In this document: in pieces, positions 39,177 through 53,381 of the stretch | Position numbering within the stretch: position 1 is the first letter of the stretch | How the letters are laid out: every line of letters begins with the position of its first letter | NCBI GenBank assembly: GCA_028554795.2 | Contig: JAPYKE020000568.1 | Coordinates: 36,395 to 100,394, forward strand | Source: Sinohyriopsis cumingii | Taxonomy: Eukaryota; Mollusca; Bivalvia; Unionida; Unionidae | Direction of reading: 5' to 3' | DNA: 64,000 bases | Notes under the pieces: generated by a model | What the model saw: the letters and a program-made list of their open reading frames with translations, nothing else | The model's database searches: none | Told to the model about the DNA's origin: nothing | Position numbers and translations under genes: made by a program

Positions 39177-40294
39177 CATTAGTATTTAAAAATTATATAT
39201 TTCTAATTGTTTTAAACGTTCCATTCTACAGTTAAATACAACCATAAACTCCAGAAGATATTATGTAGTCCGATATTATTACTGAAATAAAGGATAGAGA
39301 GTGAGCAATGCGTTTGACGTAACTATCTTCCTCGTTATTAGTTAACACAGTCAATCGGACATAGTACAACTTTCTTAAGTGATATATCCATGTATAGTTG
39401 ACTGCAATTAGACAGGCTGCGATCGTAAGCATAATTATATCCCTGCAACTGATCCCTGAAAGAAAAAATATATGAGTAGTTGTGTTTCTGACTCAGTCTC
39501 TTTACTTTTATCTTCCCCTTTATCCCATAATCAGTGTATTAAAAATTATGTTTACTGATATGACGTAATTTAGGATGATCTGTTAACAAAGATGAATGTT
39601 TTTGCTAATGCTGTATTAGATCTTGCCTGCAGGTAGATACGACTCACACCACATACAAAAAATAACCTTGGACACATCGTACAACAAGAAAATGTTGCTG
39701 TTTCCTTATTTGTAAAGAAAACAACAAGAAAACAATGTTGTCAAATATAGAGAACATAATACCATATTTTGAAATATTATGTTAATAAAACGTTCAAAAA
39801 ATACAAATTATTTCAGTAGATGATGTTAATTATTTTAACTGTAGAGTGTGTCAAAATGACTGACGCAGTTCTTAATCGTACGTTCGACCATGTGAAAAAA
39901 CGATATATCATCGAAGTAAAATTCTTATACAAGTTTGCACAGAAAATACCTGCAGCGCACATTAATATCTCGTGCTAAATACAGATGTAAAGTGTTTTTG
40001 AGTAGAAACAATGTGTCAGAAAAGATGGATATCTGATTTAAAAATGCTAGCGGCTGAAACAAATCCATTCGCTCAAATTGCAAAATTTTTGAATCTTTTT
40101 TAACCATTAGGCGTACGTAGACAATATAAAGAAAACAATAGCGATGTTAAGATTAAATCGATAACACAAGCTTTTGGAAAAGAGTCAAGTTTCGCTTAAG
40201 GTTGTTTTGCTGACAAAACTATCAAGGAGATGACTATTCACTATGATACCTATTGCATGTAATGCACAACATATCTTCATCGTATGGTCAAGAA

Positions 40295-40352
<58 letters not shown>

Positions 40353-40505
40353 AACATTTTCCGGAAATCAGCTCGTCATGCAGAACTAGTAACGGATGGT
40401 TGTCTAGTATATATAAGTACACGATAGCTGTCACTATGCAAAATATAAAGAAAACTTGGAACACCGCGATACCGAAGAACCAGAGATATTGTAGTATGAT
40501 ATCAC

Positions 40506-40555
<50 letters not shown>

Positions 40556-40830
40556 ACATTTATATGTTTGTATGTGTAACTGTGTGGGCGTTAAATAATG
40601 ATGAAAGGAAGGCTTGTTTGGGAACTTTAATTGTTAATTTCAGTTAGTAAAATATAGCCAGTCTTGTGATAATGTGCCATTAACCTAACGACATACAGCT
40701 ACCTAACATCTTATACTTTACTCACGTAAACATTATTAATTTGTTCTTCTTTGTGTGAAGTTAAATTTGTTTCTTTCATCGCGCGAATTTCTTCATCTGA
40801 TAAATGACGGTGAAGCTTCGCTTTTCAGCG
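38950..40830. repeat. Block T, second half, unit 2
   Basis: Direct repeat of parts of 16,800-19,930. It contains TA tracts (39,105-39,174 and 40,297-40,350), a CA tract (40,507-40,554) and the broken recurrent frame (39,890-40,235). Unit 1 has extra sequence between 18,290 and 18,660 that is missing here. Confidence 0.7.
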
Positions 40831-41474
40831 TTGTCATTGATGACATCATCTTCAACTTGCATTGTAATGGTCGATGAGTTTCCAAGCCTACCAATGACAA
40901 TATTTGTGCGTTTTCTACTACAACGTCCTTTAGAATGTTGTTAATCTGCTACTCATTCTATAATTAATCAACTTCTGGCGTCAGAGAGAGAAAAATCAAG
41001 TTAATATAATTGCAGACATTCTGCAATCTCCGGCATGAAATTTCAAAAGCATTACAAAACAAAGTGTAATACGAACATCAAAAAAGGGAAAACATGTTAA
41101 GAGAAGATAAATGAGAGACATCATTTCAAAATCAGCTATTGCTCACCAGAAATGCCACCGGCAAAACATGTCACAAAATTACTACATATATGGTATCTAA
41201 CCAAATACAAGTACGAATCAACTAAATGACTTTTAGTGGAGTGAAGAGAAGCATCAAAGCAAAATCGCTTTAGTTATCTCAAAAAAAGGCAGACTATGGT
41301 CGAGAAGAGTTAAAATCATGTAATATACAGAGATACGTTCTATCATTGTACTTGTGTACATATATTACATGTTTTGTGTGTTGTATATTCATTAATGTCA
41401 CTTTGATGTTCCTGTTACTATTACATAATAATGAAAATAACTAAATGAAATCTCGTTTGAAGAGGAATGAAGTC

Positions 41475-42387
41475 ATCCATTCATCCATCCATCCATACAT
41501 ACATACATACATACATACAAACATACAAACATACATACATACATGCATACATATATACCATATTATATACAAACATACATAAATACATACATATATACAT
41601 ACATACATACATGCATATGTACATACATACATGCATACATACATACACACATACATACATATATACACACACATACATAGATACATAGATACATAGATAC
41701 ATACATAGATACATACATACATACATACACACACACATACATACACAGACACATACATACATAGATACATAGATACATAGATACATGCATACATACATAT
41801 ATACACACACACATACATACATAAATACATACATACATACATGCATACATACATATATGCATACATACACAAACATACATACACACATATACATACATAC
41901 ATATATACATACATACATACATATATACATACATACATACATACATACATTCATACATACATACATAGATACATACATACATACATACATACATACATTC
42001 ATAGACACATACATACATAGATACATAGATACATAGATACATACATACATACATACATACACACACATACATACATAAATACATACATACATACATGCAT
42101 ACATACATATATGCATACATACACAAACATACATACACACATATACATACATACATACATACACACACACATACATACATAAATACATACATACATACAT
42201 GCATACATACATATATGCATACATACACAAACATACATACACACATATACATACATACATACATACATACATTCATACATACATACATAGATACATACAT
42301 ACATGCATACATACATACATACATTCATAGATACATACATACATACGTACATACATACATACATACATACATACATACATACATACA

Positions 42388-42417
<30 letters not shown>
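41475..42417. repeat. Long (CATA)n array with higher-order repeats
   Basis: A diverged tetranucleotide array in which a longer string (ACACACACATACATACATAA and about 75 further bases with fixed variants such as ACAAACATAC and ATATATGC) recurs at about 41,803-41,900, 42,059-42,150 and 42,160-42,253. Frames of more than 200 codons with Met-Tyr-Val-Cys repeats are artefacts. Confidence 0.9.
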
Positions 42418-42419
<2 letters not shown>

Positions 42420-42549
42420 AAATTACAGACATTGAAACTTAGAGCCATCCATCCATACATGGAGTGTGTTTCATACTGATATCATTTTCGTCCCAAAATG
42501 TGGCATTCGATTATTTGGATATAATGATAGACACAGGATCGTGTAACTG

Positions 42550-42745
42550 TATTTACATTCTCTTCAACTGCTGGAGGAAAATCCTGGGAAACGTCAGTAT
42601 GAACAACTGACCTAAGGGAAGCTACTGGCAAGCTTTCACACATATGAAGACTGTCCGATCGTGAGATACAAACCCGCGTGGATAGAGGTGAGATGGCAAT
42701 GATCCGAGGAGGGGAGTGCTTGAGGCCACTCTGTCCCACTAGGCA
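42550..42745 (-). mobile_element. tRNA-derived SINE, diverged copy in block Q3
   Basis: Same element and orientation as the Q1 and Q2 copies. A minus-strand open frame of about 115 codons crosses it and is not a gene. Confidence 0.7.
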
Positions 42746-43342
42746 CAATTTTAATATTGTGAGATATGTAAATACACTTACTGAATCAGAGTCGGTTTGC
42801 TGAGCATTAAATTGTAAAGTTTCCCTCATCAGCAGAACAGTACAAAGAGATATTGCAATGACTCTCTCTCTCTCTGTCTCTCCATTTTAGACTTCGTATC
42901 GATTAAACTATTTTTCCTCTCGCCTTCATAAATTCAGTACGATGGTAATGCTAGATATATCAATTACAAATTGCATATTAAAATATATAAAGCAAATTTT
43001 CTTTGCCTATGCACGTTGAACAAGTGACAGAAATATCTTTAAGATTTCCCTGTGATTAATTCTAAATGTTAGAGAAAGATGAAAATAAAATAAAGACGAT
43101 GTACTAAGACAGACACTCAGCAATGCCTTACACTGGAACAGCAGTCGTGTAAAAAACGGAGCAGATTTGATAGAAAAGCTGTTGCAGCTAATAAAGGTTT
43201 TGTGCAGAAACTTGTCTTTCCTTATGCTCCTAAGACTTTGGAGAATTATAGGTTAAATACATAGAGACATGGAGAGCAAGTGAACAAATGCTATCAGAAA
43301 ACGTTTTATAGACATTAATATCTATCTTTCCATTTGAGTGGC

Positions 43343-43720
43343 TATGTATGTATGTATGTATGTATGTATGTATGTATGTATGTATGTATGTATGTATGTA
43401 TTTATGTATGTATGTATGTATGTATGTGTGTGTATATATGTATGTATGTATTTATTTTTGTATGTATGTATGTTTTTATGTATGTATGTATGTATGTATG
43501 AATGTATGTATGTAGTTAATTATGTATGTATGTATGTTTGTGTATGTATGTATGTATTTATTTTTGTATGTTTGTATGTATGTATGTATGTAATTATGTA
43601 ATTATGTATGTATATATGTATGCAATTATGTATGTATGTATGCATATATGTATATATGTATGTTTGTGTGTGTATGTATGTATGTGTATATGTATGCATG
43701 TATGTACGTATGTATCTATC
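43343..43720. repeat. (TATG)n microsatellite
   Basis: Tetranucleotide array with scattered variants, complementary to the CATA array upstream. Confidence 0.95.
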
Positions 43721-44389
43721 TAATGTAATTGTTCATGATATTGATAAGGTGGAATGAAGCATTGACGAATCGGACAATAGTAAAACTTTTAAAGAGTGTT
43801 ACATGATAAAACAAATCGTAAACAGTAGAAACATTCGATGTAAGAACAAAACAGATCAAATGATAAAAAAATAATGAAATGGATAAAATGAATGTATCAT
43901 TAGTTGAAAGAATTGTTTGAACACAGAAAGTTAATGGGAGCAAGCATTATCTATATTGATGTTAGTATTGTAAGGTTGAATGATCATAATAGTTGGATCG
44001 ACGATCACAATACATGGTTGGGTAAAATTTGACCATGAATCAGAGGTTTGATCTTCATTATAAACCAAAATGCATTGTGCTGGTCAGAAGATAGTAAATA
44101 TGTCAAACATAAAAATGAAACGTTTAAAAGATATATTCTCTGCTTTCTTAAACCCAAGAACTGCAGACAAAAATTGACAATGCTAAGCCACGTTTATTTA
44201 AACCTCTTATGTTCATTTGATTTGAAATTTAATATCATTGTGGTATAAAATTAAACGAGATTAATGCGACTCTAGGGACTCAACCTAAGTAAAAAGAGTA
44301 GCAAAATCCAACAAGGTTAGCAAATGAACACCATTGTTTCAATCTTTTCCTTATGAAAGCAAAATGAACAGAACATATTCGTTAAAGTG

Positions 44390-45480
44390 TGTTGTAATCG
44401 TTCCCACGCCAATTGACGTTCAGGGTGATAGGCAGTTGATTTAAGCTGTTGGGTGCCTAATTCTTGCATTACTTGGTGGAAAATTCCAGAAATTAGTAAG
44501 ATTCAGTTGATTTAGAAAAACCATAAACTGTTTTAAACTTTATCAACGCTTTTAATACAGTTCTAATTGTGGTAATCCTCAAAGGAATTTCCTCTGGAAA
44601 TCTTGTAGAAACACACATTAAGGATAAACGCAGTCTACTATTTCTTGCTAAATGGTTTGTTCAATGCAGGAATAGGTTGCAAATGAACCTTAGGTATCTC
44701 CTGATTGGGTTTTCATACCATCTGACAAGTGTAAAAAGATTTACGAATATCACTTATAAGTTTCGGCCAATACAAATTATTGAAGATACTCTGATCAGTC
44801 TTTTTTATCCACAAATGACTAGCCATCGGAATAACATGATTGAGATTTGAAAGTACTTATATGAGTCAGAAACGAGTTTTACCAAACCTTCGATGAGAGG
44901 AAGACTTACTCACAAATGAAACTTTGTGAGTTAAGTAATCATCCACATCTTTATGAGCAGCTTTTTTTCCGAACTTTGCAACCTCTTGTTCATCAAAATA
45001 GGTCTGGAGGTCACAATGGACTCAATTTTTGGACTCTTTAACTAAAATGAACTGTCGGAGATTACCATACTCTTGAAAAACATTCTTTGCTGAGCACTGC
45101 CTATCACATAATTCTTTTTGCATAGCAAAATTGACAAAAGTGATTCCAGTTTATTTTCTATAATTCTTAATCTCTTGTCGATATGCCACAGGTACCAGCT
45201 CATAACCCTTTAACATACATTCATTAACCACTTTGTCGCCAGCATTGTGCTATGCTGACTTGACTGTGAACTTCACGACCTTTCAAGTCGATAGACAGAA
45301 GATTTAAATTGTTGGATGCCTAACATGTTTGAAAATTCCCGACATAATATTTCACCCCTGAACAGATTAGGCAGATTTGGGAAGGCCATATTATTATACA
45401 ATCTTTATCAAAGCAATTTCTTGTCAAAGGAATTCCCTGTCAGTATGACTTAGGAATGCCAATTATTTGATAGCACACTG
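44390..45480 (-). mobile_element. Gypsy integrase-gag-integrase mosaic, block R3
   Basis: Direct repeat of 10,500-11,505. On the minus strand, 44,390-44,845 is the integrase zinc-binding and core region. 44,880-45,285 is gag, including a YFDEQ ... LTHKVSFVSK segment missing from R1. 45,310-45,480 is the second integrase core piece. All frames are interrupted. Confidence 0.7.
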
Positions 45481-45839
45481 AACACGCCTTACCCGTGGGT
45501 ACCACGGGTTGTCTTCATTTTCACACAAGGACCCAATGTTTCACAAAACAACGGAATCAGTACTTGCATGGCTTCAGGTGCTATAATAGCCCTCTGAAAC
45601 AAAAAGGAGATCTCAGGATCTTGTTCCTTGCAAGTAGCGAGTGAATAATTTTAATCACATTAATGAAACTAAAGATGATGAGTAGCAGAATTTTTATCGT
45701 TGTGCCTTTTGATTAATGAGTACCAAGAGGAATCAAAAGACTGGTCATTAAATGCGGTGAATAAGGAAATAATTTTCTGACCACCATCGTTCTCAAAACT
45801 TCTTTATGCCATAGTAAACGCAACTGCAAAAACACGGAA

Positions 45840-46760
45840 TAAATGAGAGACCTAAATTTTAATAGCATCTACATTTTGATCCAAGCAAGGCTTGTCAATT
45901 TCATGTGGATTAAAGACACCCTTATTTCCAATTTGGGCATTGCTGAATAAATGAAAGCCTTCAGTGTGCAGATAAGTCGTGAGACTAAGTCTGATGACAA
46001 TGTATCAGAATGGAGGGGAACAAAATAGAGATAAGAGAGCGCAGAAAGAAATAAGGATTTGTGAACAGTCTTATCATTGATATCTAAATGTTCTGCTAGA
46101 TCGAGATTTGGAAGTTCTCATATAAGACAGAGATGCATTTATACCAAACATTCGATAAGAGGAGGACGTACTCACAAATGAAGCTTTGTGGGTTATTGAA
46201 TCATCATTATAAGCAGCTTTTTCGACAGATTTGATCCCTTGCCAATCCAGTTAGGTGTCTGGGTCACAATGTAGGCAATTCATGCCTCTTTAACTATCAT
46301 TAGCTGTCTGAGGTTATCATAAACTTAATATACTTTCTTGGCTCAGCACCACCTATTACATTGTTCTTTTTCTTTTGAAAATACGACACATTGTCTGTCC
46401 AGTTTATTTTCTACAGTTCCTAAACCCTTCTCGATAGGCCACAGGTACCAGCTCAATATACATTCCTTAACTACATCGTAGTGAGCATGTTGCTGTACAG
46501 ACAGGGAAGTGTAGACTTCAGGAGGTATCAGGTTGATACGCAGAAGATGTAAATTATTGATGCCTACTTCAGGCATAACCTGTTGAAAAAATTCCTTACA
46601 TAATAATTGACCCTTGATCAGATTGGCCAGATTTGGGAAAGCCAAACTGTATAAAATATTTTAAAAAAAGACTTTGTCAAAAGTTTTACTAGCCAATACA
46701 CTTTCATGGACTAGACAAAGAATTTCAAGTCGATACGACTTAGGTACGACAATGTAACAG
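45840..46760 (-). mobile_element. Gypsy fragments, block S3
   Basis: Direct repeat of 21,870-22,790: a protease-side piece (about 45,840-46,040), gag 3' part (46,190-46,300), and integrase-gag junction (46,343-46,645, where a 100-codon frame still runs from FPNL through FQQVM into VYTSLSVQQHA and VVKECILS). That frame spans the junction between two retrotransposon genes and is not a host gene. Confidence 0.7.
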
Positions 46761-46989
46761 CTCACTGGCCAGGTGTCACCAGCGGTTCTCCATTTTCGCA
46801 TAAGGCTCTATGTCAATAAAATCAAACACAGGTACTTGTGTGGTTTACGGTTCTCTAATGACCTTTAGAAACAAATAGAAGATCTTAGGATATTGCACCT
46901 GTTCGACAATGAGTCATTATTGTTTGTCACCCTGAATGGAAAAAAAAATGAATAATTATAATAGGATCGGAGAGACCAATACCTATTGA

Positions 46990-47640
46990 CTGATCAATTC
47001 GATGAGCAAAATGACCTCATGAAAAGGCTGACCAATAAATGTCATCTGAAGGAATAATTTTCTAACCAGCATCATCCTCAATAGCTTTATTTGTACTGTA
47101 ACTGCACAAGGTGGGTTATTATCAGGGATTTTATTTTCAATTGGATTGGCTTTCTGATCCAAACAAGGCTTGTCAGTAACATGTGTATTAACCAGAAACG
47201 TTTCTGAAGCTAGGTCAGTGTCTGGTAATAAATGAATACCCTCGATGGGCAGAAATTTAATTGTTCCAACTGTCACGAGTCCTGAGAGTAAGTCTGATGA
47301 GAACAAAATTTATACAGTGGAGAGGAAAAAAAACTGTACTATACTCCCTGAATAAAAACGCTTAAAAGAAGACTTCTCATAAAGGAAGAAGGAAAGGATA
47401 ATAAAAAAACTCTAAGAAGCTCCCGTGTCCCTTAAACCTTTAATAGATATATGTATGGCAGAACGATTAATATGTGATATAGAACATGTGGACATGAATG
47501 GTTCATTATTCTCCATAATAGTATAAAACTGAGGTTTGTTTGGACGAACAAATGTATAACTTTCTGTTCATGACCGAGCCCTTGACCTCTTAGAAATAAG
47601 AACATTTGATGGGTTAGTCAAAGTTGAAATACGATTATTT
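46990..47640 (-). mobile_element. Gypsy aspartic protease remnant, block S3
   Basis: Direct repeat of 23,100-23,690. The active-site segment RDTGAS is intact at 47,415-47,432 (minus strand) but is followed at once by TAG. Downstream are SSDLLSGLVTVG, LPIEGIHLLP and VTDKPCLDQ, ending in a PPCAV-type segment. Confidence 0.75.
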
Positions 47641-49152
47641 TTCATTTTATTTGGTTACTAACTGCTTCAGTTTACTTACAACGGGATTGACTAATTTATA
47701 ATGTACTTTGTAGTTAAGTTTAATTCATAGCTAAATTATTGTAATAATGTCACATCATTTTCCTCTGCTTTATTTGTCATTCGGAATTAAAAATAAACTG
47801 CGAAGGGCCGTGCAAGACAATTAAAGCACCTTAAAGATATATTGTAATCTTTTATAAATTGAAAGAAATGTGTGAGATCCTTTCTTTCTGGCTACTTCAC
47901 TCTAGTAGCTTTGAGTAAGTGGCCGATGTACAACTTTCATAATTCCTTAATCAAATGGAAGCCGGTATTAATTAAGATTTATTCAAAAGCCGAATAAACA
48001 CATTGTACTACTAATAAACAGGCAAAACCCAAAGCAATGTTCCAAAACGGTGGGTCCAAATAAACAATTGGCACATAACTCTGCAGCCACTACTGTGGTA
48101 ATTGAATTTCAGATGTATATGATCAGGAACAAGCATTAAATAATCTTATCTGCAGGACTTAAAAAACTTATGAAACTATTATTGTACAAAATCACATAAA
48201 TGAAAGCTTCCGAGAACAAAAATGAACCAACGAAACCAATAGAGCCATTCACGAGGAATAAACAGAAGTCGACACAACATTATATAATTACCACAAACTT
48301 CTTAAAGAGAAAGGTTTAAAGAGAAAGTTACGATAATTAACAAGATTACTACGGCACTTATAACAACTTGTTTTCTTTTATGCTTATAATACATTCGATA
48401 AAAACATTGTTCTTGACCCGAGCACCCAAGATTAATATCTCATGAGACTCATATTTGATTCAGTCTATTCTGTTAGGTCTATACTACTATCGGGGTTTCA
48501 GAATTAGCTTCCACTGGGACACAAATCGTTACCAGTATCCATACGTTACTGCTGCAAAGCTCTATAAGCGTGTATATGTCTTGAACTTAGTTTGGTCGAG
48601 GCCGCTCAAAACCTCTGTGTACTTTATATTGCTCTTCCTGTCTATTATAAAAGAAACAGTTACGTCTTGTGGAATCGTAAAGCTACTGCACATTATGTTA
48701 TATTGTTTCAGATATGCCTTCGTGGTTGTCTTAAAGGCCTGATCATCAGATAAAATAATACAGCTGCAAGTTCAGACAAATGTTTTTCTAATTTCAGGTA
48801 AAAATGAGAATTGTATTCACACTTGATTAACATTGATAGCCTGTAATCCTTGACATTCGAATAAGATATTAAGCAACTAAATGTTAACATATTGCCAAAT
48901 TTAGTTAATTCTTACAGAATTTCATATGACACCATGGACTCCAACCTGACAATCAAGTAATCCCTAAAAAGATCTTGTCATAGCTATTTAGCGTCTTGCA
49001 TGTAAACTAGTTGTTTCCTGTGGAGCACATTTTTAAAATTCTGTTAAATGTTTCGGATAATTAAATTCTTATACTGAGTTGCTGGAGTGGGATGAAGTGA
49101 AATGATTGTTAGTGTGTCTATAAAATCTTAAGTCTATCACTAATTGTGAAGC

Positions 49153-49352
49153 ATTGTCATTGTTGTTATCGTTGTACCGTTTAACACAATTTTTCAGCAC
49201 ATGATAGTATACATGGCAGCCAATATTAACGGTAGAGGAAGAACCCTAGAAAAACCCGGAAAGATCCACCGACCCACGAGAAGCTACAGGCAAGCTTTTG
49301 TACATACCCACAATGGGCGAATCCCAGACTAGAATTGCCAAGGAAACCTAAG
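49153..49352 (-). mobile_element. tRNA-derived SINE, 5'-truncated, minus orientation
   Basis: In reverse complement it contains the body of the 53,128 SINE (AAGCTTGCCTGTAGCTTCTC, then the CCGGGTTTTTC region) and ends in a TTGTTGTTAT tract, the complement of the CAA-rich tail. The matching unit-2 sequence near 27,575 is empty. Clean target duplications were not found. Confidence 0.65.
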
Positions 49353-52300
49353 AGTTTAAGTAAGTTATAAACTCTAAGATATTCAGTATTTTTTTTTCTC
49401 GCTCGCTTCTTACTTTCTTCTTCTCTTTTGCAATGGTTTTGCTAATTCCTATTTAGTTGTTTCTCTCGTTTTGCTTATATTTGTAGTTCGGAATTGTATT
49501 TTCTATTGCGCTCAAGTTTTATACCGTATATCTTTAATATATTTTTGGGTGCAAATTTATGGAGGAAGTTTGCAATCTTTTCACACATTTAATTCTATCA
49601 TCATTAATGGTATTCGTTTAGTTCTAAAAAGTCCATATGTTGTATGCTGACGACTGCCATATGTGTACTTCATTCCACGTTTTTCCATCCATTCTCTAGT
49701 CTTCTTTTTTATATATCGGCTTGTATCTATATGTAAGAGGAATCATTAATATACTCGGTGAAGTATATGTAAGTAGTGGTAAGATGGTTCATATGACCAG
49801 TCCATTTCTTCGGACAAACGTTTAAATTTACATTTTTAAGGTATAGTCCTCGTCTTGACATAGCCTTCAGTCGATGATAGAGGGTACGTTTATGGTTTCA
49901 ATAGCTGAAGTTGTCTCAAAGTTGTGTGTTTTGCGTGTGTGTTTGTAGCTTAGAAATCACGTCATACATATGTATATTTAATACTTTCCGACTAATCGAT
50001 CCTGAAATTAAGAATTTATTCATTTTGGAATATAAAAGGTTTCACTATGTTAATCCATTACCATTATTAGACTGAAAGCTACTAAAAACAGTTTTACTCA
50101 TGACTAGCAATATTTTTATTTGTTTTGACTATTGTAACTCTAACATCTACTCATTGTATTTCCTTTAGAACCTTTATTGTATTTAGCGAATGACTGCAAC
50201 TGTCCAGGAATAATTTGAGCCATACAGAACACATTGCTACAGGAAAGATTTGTTCCGTAAAAAATTATATAGAAATATCGGCTTTTATTAAAGTATATCA
50301 GCCTTAAATTAAGTGGGGCTAATGTGACAGACTTTTCTATATCCTTTATAATTCATTGTGGGTTTTTTTGTCCTTACATTTTATGTCGTAAACCTATTCG
50401 TGTTCCTACCAGTAGGTGCTTGTATGACGATGGCGTGGTTTCATTTGCTATATTGAAGTTACCGACCGAATAATATTCTTTGATGTATCTCACAAATTTC
50501 AGGTGAAAACATATTAGCTCACTATGAACATTCTAATCAAACAGCAGATTAAATTATGACAAGTGGTTTCATTTTCTATGTAATTTTGTTTAATATCTAT
50601 CATTAAATAATGTACATCCACTGATGGAATGCATATGATGTGTATTCTTGTAATTATTCGGACATGTTCTCCTAAGTAGATATATTAGCATAATAAAATA
50701 CACAATACTCAAATCTAAAAGACTTTTATTGTCTTCGGATATACAATGATTTTCATTTTCTTACAGCAGATTTGTTGGAATTAGGCATGCAAAGTGAATG
50801 TTCACTTTTGTTTAGTTATTCAGCATTGCATGCACTGAGCTTTGCAAGTATTTCGACCCCACCACCAACCCCATGAGCAGCATTACTGAGAACAAGATCT
50901 TTTATCTTTGGATGCGTCTGGAAATAAAATAAAAATATAATATCAGTTGTCATCTGATTTACCAAGAAGCAAAAATGTATTTAACTGATGTACAACTGGT
51001 CACATGATTGTATAACATATAGATAAGCTGATACATGTACATTGTTTGAAACACAACAATATAATTATATACTTTTGTGAGGATGTTAGCTTTTTATCTT
51101 CATGTATGTGTAATGGTGGTAGTATGTAACATAACTAAAAAGACTCCAAATTTGATCATGTCAAAGCATCATGAGTATGATAAGAAATATAAACTGGCCT
51201 GATAGACATACAACCTTACGTTGTAAAAATATGTCTCATTACATTTAAATTTGTAAAACTATTTTTCAATAATGCTCATATGCGGTTACAAGAAATGAAA
51301 GGAGAACTAGAGATTACTTTATTTGTTATCGATATGTACCAGATGGAGGGTACACATCTAAAGATATGGGTTAGAAGAAACACATTTCTTCTCAAACACG
51401 ACCAAGAGCCTAAAATTCTAGTGTTATTGTAATGGTACACGAGGAGGTCGAAAGAGTAAATATACGAGAACAGCTATAGTATGTACCTGTGAAATAATTT
51501 CATGAAAAGATTCAATGGAAAAGAATCCGATATCCTCGGGCAAAAATGACGAAACTAAATATGAATATTAAAATTTAGGTCTATATGATTTCAAAATTAA
51601 TTTGTGATATTTCCCGTGTAAAAAGGGCATAAAACCTAAGAGTGTTAACATGTAGTACGCATGTGCAACATGGTCTTTCTATGATGGCAGCAAATTGCGT
51701 AAAGATTTCTGTATTCAACTGAGACAATATTTAAATTCTTTCTACATTGAGTCTGGTCATTTTCTAATATATTTTAGCTTAGTTTTGTAGATGATAACAA
51801 AACCAACGAATTTACAAATGTCAACAAGGGCAGATAAAACCTGACTATTTCGTACGCGTAAAAGATTTCTAAAGGTGAATTGCGTTTTTTCTGAGATGTC
51901 ATTTATTTGCCACAATTAGTCATTTTCAAATACGTTCCTAGTTAATTATTTGCATGTTCCACGGCTCTTAGATGGTATTTACTTTTAAATTCTGAGCGAG
52001 TGTAAGTTTATGGCACTCAACGCAAGAAAGAATCAACCTGAGTAATACTAGTTTTACCGTTTAAATTGCATTTGCATCCGATGACACAAATCCTGATCTT
52101 ACTATAGAGGACCTGTTGGGCATCGTTTTTCTACGGGCACAATCATAAACATCGGCCGATTCTTGCAGACGCTGTCAGGGCCGTCTTGGGATAGGAAATC
52201 TTTGTCCTTTACCTCCTGCTTTATCTTGTAGACTATAATATCCTGCAATATAAAACATATAAGGTATACCCGAATTAAAATCCCCACTTTGGAAGAATGT

Positions 52301-53127
52301 TTAATTTCTCGTTGAATAGCAGGGTGCTTTCGGTGATAATGCATTATTACACTAAATATAGTTGGACAACATCAACTGTTCTGCGGTTAGTTTTCTAGAT
52401 TATGTAGGTTTTAATGGATACTTATATTAGGTATGGTGAATTTTAAAAGAAACATTAAATATCAGGTATACATTGCAATTTGTTGTGAATCTTGCATTCG
52501 AACATAAATAACTGAATTTGACAGCTTCTGCGTTAAAATTAGCAGTGTATGCCATAAGACTAAATTTAGAATTGTAGGCCAATATGCTTATGTTTTCAAG
52601 AAGCCTGAAATGATAGTAAAGTTAGGAACATACCCTTTCTCCTTTTTCCTTGCAGACGTAATCAACGAGCGCATGATCCATTTTGTGCAGGTAGCCAGCT
52701 TCAATTATCTTCGTTCTACCATTGTTATTGGTAATGACCATCTCGTACCCCTGTGTGTTGAGTATGTTGATTATACAAAATAGGAAGCGTGAATAATGTC
52801 CCATAACAGTCAAGCATGTTCATAATGATCACAAGAAGATATTTGGTAACAATTGCAAAATCAATTGCAAAATAATATTGTGGTAATTCCTAATATTAGC
52901 TAGAGCCAATAATCGATTCCTAAACTACCAACGTGGAACATTAAAACCATGTAAGAAGCGACAATGGAATCATATTATCTAAAATATGATGACAAAATAT
53001 CAGAATCAATAAAGCAATGACATATAGAAGATTACGAATTCGAATTCACGTAGGCTTATGTATATCATATATATGATGTCTAACGTTGGTATATCAAATA
53101 TTTATAATAATTACTATCTCAAACAAA

Positions 53128-53381
53128 GGGGCCCCGAGTGGCCGAGTGGTCTAAAGCGCTCTTCGTTACGGATCACTGCCATCTCACCTCTGTCTGCGGC
53201 GGTTCGAGTCTAGGATTCAGCCAATGTGGGTATGTGAGAAAGCTTGCCAGTAGCTTCTCGTGGGTCGGTGGTTCTTTCCGGTGTTTTCCTGGGTTTTTCC
53301 TCCACCAATAATACTGGCCGCCATGTATAGCCTATCGTGTGCTGAAAAATGGCGTTAAACCCCACAACAATAACAATAACA
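53128..53381 (+). mobile_element. Full-length tRNA-derived SINE with 12-bp target duplication
   Basis: The head reads as a tRNA-like promoter: box A region GTGGCCGAGTGGTCTAAAGC and box B GGTTCGAGTCT. A central block follows (GAAAGCTTGCCAGTAGCTTC, then TTTTTCCTCCACCAATAATACTGGCCGCC in two parts) of the type shared by lophotrochozoan SINEs, and then an AACAATAACAATAACA tail. The 12-bp ATCTCAAACAAA occurs at 53,116-53,127 and 53,382-53,393. Copy C's intron 2 (near 31,440) lacks the insert. It is the reference copy for the older SINEs in the Q blocks. Confidence 0.9.

Larger units (their letters stand above)
40830..43740. repeat. Block Q, copy 3, with expanded arrays
   Basis: Direct repeat of 7,935-9,890, enlarged by growth of both microsatellites: CATA over about 0.94 kb (41,475-42,417) and TATG over about 0.37 kb (43,343-43,720). 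Confidence 0.8.

Noticed and set aside
41441..42460. Very long Met-Tyr-Val-Cys and His-Thr-Tyr-Ile repeat frames (up to about 260 codons), also at 8,500-8,920, 9,700-9,950, 20,580-20,860 and 43,340-43,720
   Set aside because: They are translations of CATA/TATG tetranucleotide arrays, open on both strands and in several frames at once. They show no coding signal.
46343..46645. 100-codon minus-strand frame as a host gene
   Set aside because: Its two halves are recognisable pieces of Gypsy integrase and gag joined by rearrangement.
53128..53210. A tRNA-Leu-like gene
   Set aside because: Boxes A and B are present but the acceptor stem is not. The sequence continues into a SINE body and tail, and is flanked by a 12-bp target duplication.
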